A stretch of DNA of 64,000 bases from Corynebacterium tuberculostearicum (GCF_016127015.1 NZ_CP065972.1:992001-1056000); one strand, 5' to 3'; shown: positions 12,129-21,372, numbered from the stretch's first letter. Numbers and translations are program-made. The notes: generated by a model not told the origin, from the sequence alone.

Positions 12129-13283
12129 TTAGGCGGAGATCTTTTCCAGTTCTTCGGAAATGCGGTTTTCCAATTCCTCGGACAGGGACTGCACCGGAAT
12201 ACGGTGGATGACCTCATTGAAGAAGCCACGGATGATGAGGCGGCGGGCTTCAGCCTCTGGAATACCGCGAGACATCAGGTAGAACAACTCGATGTCATCG
12301 AAGCGACCAACGGTGGCCGCGTGGCCTGCACCGGTAATTTCACCGGTCTCAATCTCCAAATTAGGGATTGCGTCCGCGCGAGCGCCCTCGGTCAGAATCA
12401 GGTTGTTGTTGGTCTCGTAGGTATCGGTGCCCTGTGCATTGGAGCGGATAAGGACATCGCCCACCCAGCAGGTGCGGGCCTCATTGTCCTTGGTGCCCTG
12501 CAGTGCGCCCTTGTAAAGGACGTGGGAGCGGCAATTAGGGACGGAGTGATCCACCAACATGCGGTTTTCAAAGTACTGGCCTTCGTCAGCGAAGTAGACG
12601 CCCAGCAGCTCTGCGTCGCCGCCTTGCTCGGTGAAGTTCACGCGAGGCACGATGCGTACCACCTCGCCGCCAAAGATGGCGGAGTTGTGGCGCAGCACAG
12701 AATCGCGGCCGAGCTGTGCCACGTGGTTAGACAGGTGCACGGCATCGTCTTCCCAATCAACGTCAACAACGACGGTCAGGTGAGCGCCATCGCCAACGAT
12801 GAACTCGACGTTATCCGCGTGGGTGCCAGAACCGACGTACTTCAAGATAACGGTGGCTTCCGCATGGTGGCCTACCTCGATGGAGGTGGCACCAAAGGAA
12901 GTTACGCCCTCGCCCTTGCCGGTGTAGGTAATGACCACGGGCTCTTCCACCTGAGCCTCGGCGTCAATGGTGACAACCTGGCCTTCAGGCATAGAAGTCC
13001 ACGCCTGTGCCGCAACGCGGTCAGACGGGGTACCAACACGGCCCAAGCGCTCGTCATCGCGTGCGACGGTCTCGGAGCTTACGCCGGGATGTTCGCTCAC
13101 GGTGACGTCCTGTGCCACTGCCTCAGCGAACTCGCCATTGTGCAGTCCACGGAGCTTGCGCAGGGAGACAAAGCGCCACACCTCATCGCGACCGTGCGGC
13201 ACCGGGAAGTCCTCCACGTTGGTGGAGGTAAAGACATCACCCTTGGTAATCTTATCCGGATTGAATTCGTTCGAAGCGACCAT
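12129..13283 (-). CDS. sufD: Fe-S assembly protein SufD
   Basis: A 384-residue SufB/SufD-family protein, shorter than SufB as usual. The C-terminal family region is visible: LYKGALQGTKDNEARTCW, NLILTEGARADAIPNLEIE, and [21 protein letters not shown] containing the conserved histidine of GHAATVG. This region is a right-handed beta-helix that docks to SufB and SufC. It sits between sufB (5 bases) and sufC (30 bases) in the operon. Confidence 0.96.
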   Translation of the reverse strand: MVASNEFNPDKITKGDVFTSTNVEDFPVPHGRDEVWRFVSLRKLRGLHNGEFAEAVAQDVTVSEHPGVSSETVARDDERLGRVGTPSDRVAAQAWTSMPEGQVVTIDAEAQVEEPVVITYTGKGEGVTSFGATSIEVGHHAEATVILKYVGSGTHADNVEFIVGDGAHLTVVVDVDWEDDAVHLSNHVAQLGRDSVLRHNSAIFGGEVVRIVPRVNFTEQGGDAELLGVYFADEGQYFENRMLVDHSVPNCRSHVLYKGALQGTKDNEARTCWVGDVLIRSNAQGTDTYETNNNLILTEGARADAIPNLEIETGEITGAGHAATVGRFDDIELFYLMSRGIPEAEARRLIIRGFFNEVIHRIPVQSLSEELENRISEELEKISA

Positions 13284-13288
13284 TTTCT

Positions 13289-14728
13289 TTAGCCGACCGA
13301 TCCTTCCATTTGCAGTTCGATGAGGCGGTTGAGCTCGAGGGCGTACTCCATCGGGAGCTCCTTAGCAATCGGCTCAACGAAGCCACGCACGATCATCGCC
13401 ATTGCTTCTTCTTCCGCGATACCGCGGGACATCAGGTAGAACAGCTGCTCCTCAGAAACCTGGGAAACGGTTGCCTCATGACCCAGCGTGACGTGGTCAT
13501 TGCGGATGTCGTTATACGGGTATGTATCCGAACGCGAGATATTGTCCACCAGCAACGCGTCGCACTCGACGTTAGAGGTGGAATGGTGCGCGTTCTGATT
13601 AACCTGCACCAAGCCGCGGTAAGCGGCGCGGCCGCCGGCACGGGCAACCGACTTAGACACGATATTGGAAGAGGTGTGCGGAGCCATGTGAGTCATCTTG
13701 GCGCCCGTGTCCTGGAACTGGTTCTCACCAGCAAAGGCAACGGAGAGAACCTCACCCTTGGCGTAAGGACCGGTCATCCATACGGCCGGGTACTTCATGG
13801 TGACCTTGGAGCCAATGTTGCCGTCGACCCATTCCATGGTGCCGCCTTCTTCTACCTTGGTGCGCTTGGTCACCAAGTTGTAGACGTTGCTGGACCAGTT
13901 CTGAATGGTGGTGTAGCGACAGCGGCCGCCCTTCTTCACGATAATCTCCACTACTGCGGAGTGCAGGGAATCAGACTTGTAGATAGGAGCGGTACAGCCC
14001 TCGACGTAGTGAACATAAGCGTCCTCGTCGACGATGATGAGGGTGCGCTCGAACTGGCCCATATTTTCCGTGTTGATGCGGAAATAAGCCTGCAGTGGAA
14101 TGTCTACGTGCACGCCCTTGGGCACGTAGATAAAGGAGCCACCGGACCACACAGCGGAGTTCAGCGCGGAAAACTTATTGTCACCGGCCGGGATAACGGT
14201 GCCGAAGTACTCCTTGAAAAGCTCAGGGTAGTCACGCAGTGCGGTATCAGTATCGACGAAGATAACGCCCTGGCTTTCCAGGTCCTCACGGATCTGGTGG
14301 TAGACAACCTCGGACTCGTACTGGGCTGCCACACCGGCAACGAGGCGCTGCTTCTCAGCCTCTGGAATGCCCAACTTATCGTAGGTGGCCTTGATGTCGT
14401 CCGGGAGGTCTTCCCAGGTCTGGGCCTGCTCCTCAGTGGACTTCACGTAGTACTTAATCTGGTCGAAGTCGATGCCAGACAAATCCGCACCCCAGGTGGG
14501 AACGGGCTTTTTATCAAAGATGTTGAGTGCCTTCAGGCGCTGGTTAAGCATCCATTCCGGCTCGCCCTTCTTGGCGGAAATATCGCGTACTACATCTTCG
14601 TTCAAGCCGCGGCGAGCAGAAGCACCAGCCGCGTCCGAGTCGTGCCAGCCGTACTCATATGCACCAATGGAATCAATAATTTCATCATCGGTCATCTTGT
14701 TCTCGGGTGCCGATTGTGCCTGGGTCAT
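13289..14728 (-). CDS. sufB: Fe-S assembly protein SufB
   Basis: A 479-residue scaffold component of the SUF complex on which the nascent cluster forms. Family landmarks are [19 protein letters not shown] near the N-terminus, [38 protein letters not shown], and [20 protein letters not shown] in the C-terminal beta-helix. Its start overlaps the end of sufR by four bases (ATGA), so repressor and scaffold are translationally coupled. Confidence 0.97.
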   Translation of the reverse strand: MTQAQSAPENKMTDDEIIDSIGAYEYGWHDSDAAGASARRGLNEDVVRDISAKKGEPEWMLNQRLKALNIFDKKPVPTWGADLSGIDFDQIKYYVKSTEEQAQTWEDLPDDIKATYDKLGIPEAEKQRLVAGVAAQYESEVVYHQIREDLESQGVIFVDTDTALRDYPELFKEYFGTVIPAGDNKFSALNSAVWSGGSFIYVPKGVHVDIPLQAYFRINTENMGQFERTLIIVDEDAYVHYVEGCTAPIYKSDSLHSAVVEIIVKKGGRCRYTTIQNWSSNVYNLVTKRTKVEEGGTMEWVDGNIGSKVTMKYPAVWMTGPYAKGEVLSVAFAGENQFQDTGAKMTHMAPHTSSNIVSKSVARAGGRAAYRGLVQVNQNAHHSTSNVECDALLVDNISRSDTYPYNDIRNDHVTLGHEATVSQVSEEQLFYLMSRGIAEEEAMAMIVRGFVEPIAKELPMEYALELNRLIELQMEGSVG

Positions 14729-15462
14729 GACTCGCTCCTTTCAGTATTTGTATTAACGGGTGTCAAGGGGATGTTCGTGGTACAGATCCCGTGACCGCCA
14801 GCAATGGAGGCCAAAGGCTGTACGTGTTTGCCTAATAGAGCAGAAAAGACTTCTTGTTCCGCCTCACACAGCTCCGGATGCTCGGCCGCCACATGGGAGA
14901 CCGGACAATGATGCTGACAGATTTGCACTCCCTGACCAGCGCGGTCCACCGTGGCGGCATACCCGTGCCCGTCCAAGACCTCAGCCAGCTTACGGGCCAC
15001 GTCCTCTACAGATTCGCCCTCTTCTATCAAGGGACGCACGTCTGCAACGAGTCGCTCGAAGCGGACCTTGGCAAAGTGCTTAACAGCCTCAGACCCGCCA
15101 ACAGCGCGTAGCGCCGTCAAGGCATCAGAGGCCAAATCATCGTAGGCGTGGCCGAATTGCGCCCGGCCACGATCAGTGAGGCGGAAGTGTTTGGCTGGTC
15201 GCCCGCGACCAGAGCCGCTACCCGCTGAATTGCGGGTAACTGGGCGGCGGCGCACAACCTCCGTCAGTTCCTCTTCCACCAAATTGTCTAAGTGCCGGCG
15301 GATTCCGGCAGCAGAAAGGCCAAGGCGTTCACCCAAGTGGGAAGCGGTAACGGGCCCGTCCTTCAGCAGCAACAGCATCACCTGCCGGCGGGTATCGCCG
15401 TCCGTAGTGCGGGATTCCTTAGCCGCCTTGTGCGTAGTTTCTACGCGCTGAGGTGTGCTCAT
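14725..15462 (-). CDS. sufR: Fe-S dependent transcriptional repressor SufR
   Basis: A 245-residue regulator of the suf operon. A winged helix occupies about residues 22-95 ([35 protein letters not shown]). The C-terminal part carries the cluster-binding cysteines C182, C186, C199 and C227, in CQHHCPV, ELCEAEQ and HGICTTN. SufR proteins hold an Fe-S cluster and repress suf when cluster supply is sufficient. The ATG at 15462 has GGGAGG 7 bases upstream. An in-frame TTG at 15546 preceded by AAAGGAGG would add 28 residues and is a real alternative. Twin palindromes upstream are the likely operators. Confidence 0.93.
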   Translation of the reverse strand: MSTPQRVETTHKAAKESRTTDGDTRRQVMLLLLKDGPVTASHLGERLGLSAAGIRRHLDNLVEEELTEVVRRRPVTRNSAGSGSGRGRPAKHFRLTDRGRAQFGHAYDDLASDALTALRAVGGSEAVKHFAKVRFERLVADVRPLIEEGESVEDVARKLAEVLDGHGYAATVDRAGQGVQICQHHCPVSHVAAEHPELCEAEQEVFSALLGKHVQPLASIAGGHGICTTNIPLTPVNTNTERSES

Positions 15463-15566
15463 GCCGGGACCTCCCTTCGTACTTCGCTCACTTACAGCCG
15501 CCCTGCAACCGACTCCCGTAATTCCGCGAGTCGCACCGCAGTCCAACTGTGCCTCCTTTATTAGAC

Positions 15567-15578
15567 AACACTAGTGTT
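15567..15578. promoter_or_regulatory. Palindrome AACACTAGTGTT, candidate SufR operator 1
   Basis: A perfect 12-bp palindrome in the sufR/mptB divergent region. On the minus strand it lies just upstream of a possible -10 element (TCTAATAA), so a bound protein would block sufR-suf transcription. Autoregulation of suf by SufR is known in actinobacteria; that this is its site is inferred. Confidence 0.55.
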
Positions 15579-15586
15579 CCTTAATT

Positions 15587-15598
15587 CATTCCGGAATG
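15587..15598. promoter_or_regulatory. Palindrome CATTCCGGAATG, candidate second operator
   Basis: A second perfect 12-bp palindrome, centred exactly 20 bp from the first, about two helical turns, so that two proteins could sit on the same face. The sequence differs from the first palindrome, so it may be bound by another regulator or serve the mptB promoter. Confidence 0.4.
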
Positions 15599-15731
15599 CC
15601 ACCATTGGCCATTCTTCGGCGTGGCACGGGGGTGGCTAGATCCCCTCATCGCCACAACCGGCGGTGCTGCGCGCGCTAAAAGGGCGGGCCTGCTGGGGTT
15701 GGGGCGGAGGATTCGCGTAAGGTCTTATCCC

Positions 15732-17456
15732 ATGACAGGCAAATTCCGCGGCTTTCTTTCCGGCGTCAAGGCCGAGCTGCCGCAGTTGGGCACCGCTGGT
15801 TCTCGGTCTGCGCAACTACACGCCGAGGACACCGGAGCCGCGGAACCTGATTCTCGTTTTGATTTTGTCCCTGCCAATGCGGATGGCCTAAAGCGCACCA
15901 CCACCGCACAATGGCGGACATTTTTTATCCTGCGCTGGGTGGGCACGGTGGGTTCTCTGCTTATCGCCTTCGGCGCGTTGGGAGCCGGCGCTCTCCCAGT
16001 AGTGGGAAACCCTTATGACAACGTGCCTTTTGGCTCCCTCATGTCCCGCATGCTGCAGACCTCTTCTGCCCTAGTCATGGTGGGAGTGGGCCTGTTGGTG
16101 GCCGCCTGGGTTTTCCTGGCCCCTTTTGTAGGCACTCCGCTGCGCCAACCCCAGGAAGGTGCCCTCACCCCAACGCGCGCCCGCCGGCTCGTCACCACAC
16201 ACCAGCTGTGGCGCACGTGGGCCGGCTGGGTCATCCCGCTGATATTTACCGCCCCGCTCTTTACCCAGGACATCTACTCCTACTTGGCCAACGGTTCCAT
16301 CGTGATGCAGGGCATGGATCCGTATTCTGCAGGACCAGTGCAATTGCTTGGCGCGGGTGATAAGCTCGCCCGATCCGTACCGTTTATCTGGGCCAACTCC
16401 CCCTCCCCTTATGGCCCCGTAGCGCTCGGGCTCGCTGGAGTGGTGAGCGCAGTTACCTCAAATTCCATCCTCTTGGGAGTAATCGCCCACCGGCTCTTAT
16501 CCATCGCCGGCATAATGGTTGCTGGGTGGGCAATTAGCTGTCTCGCGCGGCGCTGCCGGGTATCTCCAGAATCCGCCCTATGGCTCGGCATTCTCAACCC
16601 ACTCACTATCTTGCACCTGGTGGGCGGAATCCATAATGAGTCCATCATGTTGGGCCTGCTCCTAGTGGGTATGGAGCTGGGCCTGCGGGGCGTCGACAAG
16701 CTGGAAAAATCCACGCGCAGTGCCTACCTAGCACTAATTGCTTCTGGATTTTGTCTGTCCTGCGCCGGAATGGTCAAGGTAACCGGCTTTATTGGACTAG
16801 GTTTTGTAGGGATGGCCTATGCCCGCCACCTGATAGACAAGGACGGTGCACCACGCTGGAAGGCCTTGGCCTACGCCATTGCCCTGCAGCTAGTTATTTT
16901 AATTGCAACCATTGCCCTCATTAGCGCCTTGACCGGCATTGGCCTGGGGTGGATCACGGGACAAGGCGGCGCGGCCTCCATCCGCTCGTGGCTTTCTACC
17001 TCCACCGCCGTAGGCGTGGGCACCGGCTTCATCGGAATGCTGCTGGGTCTAGGTGACCACACCGAAGCTATTCTCACCGTAACCCGTACCTTTGGCGTGC
17101 TGGTGGCAGTAGCTTTCATGGCCCGCATGCTCTTTGCAACGTTGCGCGGCCGCATTCACCCTGTGGGAGGACTCGGCACCGCCTCCTTAGTGCTGGTTAT
17201 CTTCTTTCCCGTCGTCCATCCGTGGTACATCCTGTGGGCGGTACTGCCTTTGGCCGCATGGGCCAACCGGCTTATATTCCGTTTTTGCGTCGTGGCCTAT
17301 TCGGCAGCTATGAGCTTCTTTGTACTGCCGCGCGGCCTCGGGTTGCCGCCCAGCACTATCATCGTCATCTACGTGTCGGCAGCCTGCACTTTCGCCGTCA
17401 TCGCCACCCTGTGGTGGGTTGCAGTGCGGCGCAGCGGAATCCGTGTCCTAAACTAA
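15732..17456 (+). CDS. mptB: Alpha-(1->6)-mannopyranosyltransferase MptB
   Basis: A 574-residue GT-C type membrane glycosyltransferase. After a soluble N-terminus of about 70 residues come about 12-13 hydrophobic helices. Landmarks are the loop YDNVPFGSLMSRMLQTS, TQDIYSYLANGSIVMQGMDP (about 200-220) and NPLTILHLVGGIHNESIMLGL. MptB uses polyprenyl-phosphomannose to build the alpha-1,6-mannan core of lipomannan/lipoarabinomannan in Corynebacteriales. The position divergent to sufR and before an ABC transporter and ctaA is conserved with C. glutamicum and mycobacteria. The start at 15732 is preferred over the open frame from 15621, whose extra 37 residues are not membrane-like. Confidence 0.88.
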   Translation: MTGKFRGFLSGVKAELPQLGTAGSRSAQLHAEDTGAAEPDSRFDFVPANADGLKRTTTAQWRTFFILRWVGTVGSLLIAFGALGAGALPVVGNPYDNVPFGSLMSRMLQTSSALVMVGVGLLVAAWVFLAPFVGTPLRQPQEGALTPTRARRLVTTHQLWRTWAGWVIPLIFTAPLFTQDIYSYLANGSIVMQGMDPYSAGPVQLLGAGDKLARSVPFIWANSPSPYGPVALGLAGVVSAVTSNSILLGVIAHRLLSIAGIMVAGWAISCLARRCRVSPESALWLGILNPLTILHLVGGIHNESIMLGLLLVGMELGLRGVDKLEKSTRSAYLALIASGFCLSCAGMVKVTGFIGLGFVGMAYARHLIDKDGAPRWKALAYAIALQLVILIATIALISALTGIGLGWITGQGGAASIRSWLSTSTAVGVGTGFIGMLLGLGDHTEAILTVTRTFGVLVAVAFMARMLFATLRGRIHPVGGLGTASLVLVIFFPVVHPWYILWAVLPLAAWANRLIFRFCVVAYSAAMSFFVLPRGLGLPPSTIIVIYVSAACTFAVIATLWWVAVRRSGIRVLN

Positions 17457-17462
17457 TCCCAC

Positions 17463-18392
17463 GTGAATTCCATTTCAGCCGATAGCCCAGCCCTCACCGT
17501 GGACAACGTGGTGAAAAAATATGGCTCCACCACCGCCGTTAACGGTCTAAGCCTTAGCGTTGCCACAGGTGAGGTCTTTTGCCTCCTTGGCCCCAATGGC
17601 GCCGGAAAGTCCACGACGATTGAGATGTCAGAGGGTTTTATCCACCCCACCAGCGGCACAATCGACGTCCTCGGGCTAGACCCGAGTTCCGCACCGGACA
17701 AGGTGCGCGAAAAGGTCGGCATCATGTTGCAGGGTGGCGGTTCCTACTCCGGCATCCGTGTTCTGGAAATGCTAGAACTTTCCGCTAGCTACAGCGCCCA
17801 TCCCCTCTCCCCGCACTGGCTACTGGAAACGCTCGGGCTGGAAGGAGTAGCCCGGACTCCCTATCGCAGACTCTCCGGCGGGCAGCAGCAACGGCTTTCC
17901 CTCGCCCTAGCAATCATCGGTCGGCCCGAGCTAGTTTTTCTCGATGAGCCCACCGCTGGGATGGATGCACAATCCCGTTTGGCGGTCTGGGACCTTGTTC
18001 GAGCCCTGCGGCGCGATGGTGTCACCATTGTTCTTACCACCCACCTCATGGATGAAGCGGAGTCACTAGCGGACCGAGTGGCAATCATGGATCATGGCGA
18101 GCTGGTAGCCCACGGCTCCCCCGCGGAACTGACCGCCCAGTCGGACTCGGCAGGGCTTAGTTTCAGCACCGATATGGATGTTGATGTGGAAGCTTTGGCT
18201 GAGGCTGGAATTCGAGCGACCAAATCCCGGCCGCTGCATTACCGCTTGACCCAGGCCGGCACGCCCGAGACGATTGCCGCGCTGAGCGCCGAACTTGCCC
18301 GCCAAGGAGTCCTGCTGCGGCGCTTAGACGCAGCCCACCGCAACTTAGAGGAGGTCTTCCTTGACCTTACTGGGCGCCATTTGCGCAGCTAG
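17463..18392 (+). CDS. ABC-2 type transporter ATP-binding protein
   Basis: A 309-residue ATPase with Walker A GPNGAGKST (43-51), signature LSGGQQQRL (about 140), Walker B LVFLDEPTAGMD and an H-loop in LTTHLMDEA. The C-terminal extension of about 80 residues (FSTDMDVDVEAL to LEEVFLDLTGRH) is of the DRI/Nod exporter type. The GTG start lies six bases after mptB, so the two are coupled in one operon. It pairs with the permease 58 bases downstream. The substrate is unknown; the fixed position between mptB and ctaA in Corynebacteriales suggests an envelope or heme-related role (inference). Confidence 0.93.
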   Translation: MNSISADSPALTVDNVVKKYGSTTAVNGLSLSVATGEVFCLLGPNGAGKSTTIEMSEGFIHPTSGTIDVLGLDPSSAPDKVREKVGIMLQGGGSYSGIRVLEMLELSASYSAHPLSPHWLLETLGLEGVARTPYRRLSGGQQQRLSLALAIIGRPELVFLDEPTAGMDAQSRLAVWDLVRALRRDGVTIVLTTHLMDEAESLADRVAIMDHGELVAHGSPAELTAQSDSAGLSFSTDMDVDVEALAEAGIRATKSRPLHYRLTQAGTPETIAALSAELARQGVLLRRLDAAHRNLEEVFLDLTGRHLRS

Positions 18393-18449
18393 CTGCGCCC
18401 TCCACCAGGATCGAGTTCAATCAACTGCGTTGCGGAAAGAAGCCACCAC

Positions 18450-19214
18450 ATGAGCACTACCTTTAACACTGGAACCTTTGCCCCGGCCCCCAAACGGGCC
18501 AGCGCCGGCGCCATGTTGCTCGCGCAAGGAAAGATGGAAGCAAAACTCATGCTGCGCCACGGCGAACAGCAATTGCTGAGCGTCATCATTCCGCTGGCCC
18601 TGCTCATTGGCGCGGCCCACTTGGAGTCGCTCACCGGACATGGCTTGCACGAGGTATTTCCCATGGTGCTTGCAGTAGCGGCCACCTCCGCAGGCTTTAC
18701 CGGTCAGGCCATTTCACTTGCCTTTGACCGGCGCTACGGGGCCCTTAAACGCACCGGCGCGTCCGGTGTGCCCGCATGGGCCATTATTGGCGGCAAGATC
18801 CTCGGCGTGCTCACCATGGTGGTATTCCAAATCCTCGTTTTGGGCATAGCTGCCTATATCCTGGGTCTCCGTATCAGCCTGGGCGGGGTGCTGCTCATGA
18901 TGCTTTCGCTATTTTTTGGCGTTGCGGCTTTTACCGCCATGGGGCTGCTGCTCGGCGGCACCCTCAGCTCTGAGGTGGTACTCGCACTGGCCAATCTCAT
19001 CTGGTTCCTGCTCCTCGGCGTAGTCGGATGGACCCTCTACTCCCAGGGCCTGGGCGATAATGGCATCCTCAACGCGGTGCCGACCGTCGCCCTAGCAGGC
19101 GCGCTTACCGACGCCTCTAATTCCATCTTCCCCGGCCTCGAGCTCCTATCCTTGTTGGCGTGGCTTGCGGTGGCGTCGTTCGCTGCGGTCCGTTGGTTCC
19201 GCTTCGATGGCTAA
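18450..19214 (+). CDS. ABC-2 type transporter permease
   Basis: A 254-residue membrane protein with six predicted helices (about 42-60, 72-92, 110-135, 140-170, 175-200, 225-245). It has the ABC-2 permease layout: a cytoplasmic N-terminus, an amphipathic stretch before helix 1 (KMEAKLMLRHGEQQLL) and DRRYGALKRTGASGVPAW in the loop before helix 3, the likely coupling helix. It forms the exporter with the ATPase upstream. The substrate is unknown. The following gene is ctaA. Confidence 0.9.
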   Translation: MSTTFNTGTFAPAPKRASAGAMLLAQGKMEAKLMLRHGEQQLLSVIIPLALLIGAAHLESLTGHGLHEVFPMVLAVAATSAGFTGQAISLAFDRRYGALKRTGASGVPAWAIIGGKILGVLTMVVFQILVLGIAAYILGLRISLGGVLLMMLSLFFGVAAFTAMGLLLGGTLSSEVVLALANLIWFLLLGVVGWTLYSQGLGDNGILNAVPTVALAGALTDASNSIFPGLELLSLLAWLAVASFAAVRWFRFDG

Positions 19215-19257
19215 ATGTGACTTTTGTCCGGTTCCTTTCGAAACGAGAGGAATTTTT

Positions 19258-19296
19258 ATGCCCGAAATCTCCCGACTAGTAGGATGCTATGCGTGA
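19258..19296 (+). CDS. Possible 12-codon leader ORF before ctaA
   Basis: ATG at 19258 is preceded by GAGAGGAATTTTT, a good ribosome site at 5-7 bases. The ORF reads MPEISRLVGCYA and stops with TGA at 19294-19296. That TGA overlaps an in-frame ctaA GTG at 19293 as GTGA. This is the geometry of translational coupling, with no other strong ribosome site for ctaA in view. It could also be chance; nothing shows that the peptide has a function. Confidence 0.4.
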   Translation: MPEISRLVGCYA

Positions 19297-20312
19297 ATTA
19301 CTGGACAAAGATCAAGCGCTTCTTTAAGGAAGCCGCCCCTACACTGCAACAGCAGCGCCTCATCGCGCTCATCCTCCTCTTGTGCCAGGGTGGCATCACC
19401 GTGTCTGGTTCCATTGTCCGCGTGACCGGCTCGGGATTGGGTTGTCCCACCTGGCCGGAATGCCAACCAGGCTCCCTTGTCCCTATGGAAGGCGCTGCGC
19501 CTGCTCTCCACCAGGCCATCGAGTTTGGTAACCGCCTGCTTACTTTCGTCGTAACCGCAGCGGCTATCGCCGCCGTCGTTGCCATGCGCATGGCGCGTCG
19601 CCGCGCAGAGCTCAAGGTGTACGCATGGCTCAACGTCGCTGGCATCGTACTGCAAGCAGTCATCGGCGGTATCTCTGTCCACCTAGACCTCCGCTGGTGG
19701 TCCGTGGCGTTACACTTCCTACCTTCGATGCTCTTGGTATGGCTGTCGGCAATGCTTTATTCCCGCATTGTGGAACCCGATGACGGAACGCCACGCGCTC
19801 GCTTCCCTCAGGCGATTCGCGTCCTCGCAGCGGTCGCTACCGTTGCCTTGAGCATTGTGCTCATCACCGGCACGATGGTTACCGGTTCGGGCGTTCACTC
19901 TGGCGATTCCGGGGTGGGAATGGAAGGCCGCCTGCAGGTAGATACCGAAGCCATGGCCGTCACCCACGCCATGTGCATGTACGTCTACCTGACGCTTACG
20001 GTTATTACCGTCTTCCTGCTTTACAAGAACCGCGCACCTCAAGACGCTAAGAAGGCTGGCTGGGTCCTCGTTGTATGCATCCTCATTCAGTGGGCAGTAG
20101 GCGTTTACCAGTTCTACATGAGCATTCCGCGCTGGACTGTCCCCTTCCATATTGGCCTCTCCTCCTTCGTCACCGCGTATACCGCCCTGCTATGGGCACA
20201 CGGTGTACGCCGCACCGACGGCACCGCGGATCTCATCACCGGCTCTCCCAGCGGCGATGAGAAGTACGCGGCGCGCCAAACCTCTCTTGAACAAGAGCGA
20301 GCGACTGCTTAG
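19284..20312 (+). CDS. ctaA: Heme A synthase (CtaA/COX15)
   Basis: About 340 residues with eight membrane helices, oxidising the C8 methyl of heme O to the formyl of heme A for cytochrome aa3. The first extracellular loop holds the conserved ITVSGSIVRVTGSGLGCPTW with the cysteine pair C-P-T-W-P-E-C. Heme-ligand histidines lie in ALHQAIEFGNR and VALHFLPSM in the first half and in VTHAMCMYVYL and VPFHIGLSS in the second. The start is uncertain: ATG 19284, or GTG 19293 overlapping a leader ORF; the longer frame from 19224 is unlikely. Its substrate is supplied by ctaB, 2 kb away. Confidence 0.93.
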   Translation: MLCVNYWTKIKRFFKEAAPTLQQQRLIALILLLCQGGITVSGSIVRVTGSGLGCPTWPECQPGSLVPMEGAAPALHQAIEFGNRLLTFVVTAAAIAAVVAMRMARRRAELKVYAWLNVAGIVLQAVIGGISVHLDLRWWSVALHFLPSMLLVWLSAMLYSRIVEPDDGTPRARFPQAIRVLAAVATVALSIVLITGTMVTGSGVHSGDSGVGMEGRLQVDTEAMAVTHAMCMYVYLTLTVITVFLLYKNRAPQDAKKAGWVLVVCILIQWAVGVYQFYMSIPRWTVPFHIGLSSFVTAYTALLWAHGVRRTDGTADLITGSPSGDEKYAARQTSLEQERATA

Positions 20313-20327
20313 CCCATAATGCTTACG

Positions 20328-20360
20328 GCCGGCCGAGGTACTGCACTCGGCCGGCTTTTT
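20328..20360 (+). terminator. Rho-independent terminator after ctaA
   Basis: GCCGGCCGAG (20328-20337) and CTCGGCCGGC (20346-20355) form a perfect 10-bp stem with an 8-base loop, followed by TTTTT. It ends the mptB-ABC-ctaA transcript before qor. Confidence 0.93.
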
Positions 20361-20376
20361 GCGCTAGCCTGGCTAT

Positions 20377-21354
20377 ATGCACGCAATTCAGGTCACAGAA
20401 ACCGGCGGGCCAGAAGTACTTCGCTATACCGAAGTTCCCGCCCCTACCCCTAATGACGACGAGGTTTTGGTGGACGTCATTATGGCGGGCGTCAACTACA
20501 TCGATACCTATTATCGTGAGGGTATCTATAACGCGGCCACCCCGTTCATTCCCGGATTCGAAGGCACCGGACGCGTTGTCCACGACCCCCAGGGGGAAAT
20601 TGCCGAGGGCACGATGGTGGCCTGGAACCAGGCTTTTGGCTCCTACGCCGAACAGGTCTGCGTCCCACGCGAGGGACTAGTGGCGGTGCCGGATGATTTC
20701 CAGCCAGAAGTCGCTGCCTCTATGTTGCTGCAGGGCATTACCGCACACTATTTGGCGCATGGCGTTTATCAACTGGGGGAAGGCGCTTCCTGCCTGATTA
20801 CTGCCGGCGCCGGCGGTGTAGGCCAGATCCTCACCCAAATGGCATCGTCGCTCGGTGCTACCGTCTATACGGTCGTGTCCACGGACGAAAAGGAGGAACT
20901 ATCCTACGCAGCCGGTGCGGATAAGGTATTTCGCTATGGCGACGGACTCGCCGAGCAGGTCCGTCGCTACAACGGTGATAGGGGTGTTGACGTGGTTTAC
21001 GACGGCGTCGGCAAGGCTACCTTCCAGGAGTCACTCGAAGCAGTACGCCCCCGTGGCACCGTCGCGCTATTCGGCGCCGCCTCTGGCCCAGTTGAGCCTA
21101 TCGACCCGCAGCTGCTAAACAAGCATGGGTCTATCTTTCTCACTCGGCCTTCCATCGGCGCATGGACAGCCCAAGAAGGCGAGTTTCAAATGCGTGCCCA
21201 GGCGGTCGTCCAAGCTGTTATCGACGGCGATCTGAGCTTCAACGTCACGGCATCTTATCCACTGGAAGATGCCGCTGCGGCTCACCGCGACCTCCAGGAG
21301 CGCAAGACTACCGGTTCCATCGTGCTGCGCGTCCAGGCTGGCGATAAAGCCTAA
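20377..21354 (+). CDS. qor: Quinone oxidoreductase (zinc-free MDR family)
   Basis: A 325-residue NADPH-dependent quinone reductase of the medium-chain dehydrogenase family. It has an N-terminal GroES-like domain (NYIDTYYREGIY, FIPGFEGTGRV) and a Rossmann domain with ITAGAGGVGQIL (the dinucleotide AGGVGQ motif, about residue 150) and VVYDGVGKATF. The cysteine and glutamate ligands for structural and catalytic zinc are absent, as in the QOR subgroup. It stands alone, between a terminator upstream and a shared terminator with ctaB downstream. Confidence 0.93.
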   Translation: MHAIQVTETGGPEVLRYTEVPAPTPNDDEVLVDVIMAGVNYIDTYYREGIYNAATPFIPGFEGTGRVVHDPQGEIAEGTMVAWNQAFGSYAEQVCVPREGLVAVPDDFQPEVAASMLLQGITAHYLAHGVYQLGEGASCLITAGAGGVGQILTQMASSLGATVYTVVSTDEKEELSYAAGADKVFRYGDGLAEQVRRYNGDRGVDVVYDGVGKATFQESLEAVRPRGTVALFGAASGPVEPIDPQLLNKHGSIFLTRPSIGAWTAQEGEFQMRAQAVVQAVIDGDLSFNVTASYPLEDAAAAHRDLQERKTTGSIVLRVQAGDKA

Positions 21355-21372
21355 ACCCACCCACAAACGCCT

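Noticed and set aside
11412..13292. 626-codon open frame on the plus strand opposite sufC and sufD
   Set aside because: It lies wholly antisense to strongly supported genes, has no ribosome site or family-like motifs, and reflects the base composition of the opposite coding strand.
13310..14794. 494-codon open frame on the plus strand opposite sufB
   Set aside because: Same reasons: full overlap with sufB on the other strand and no recognisable protein features.
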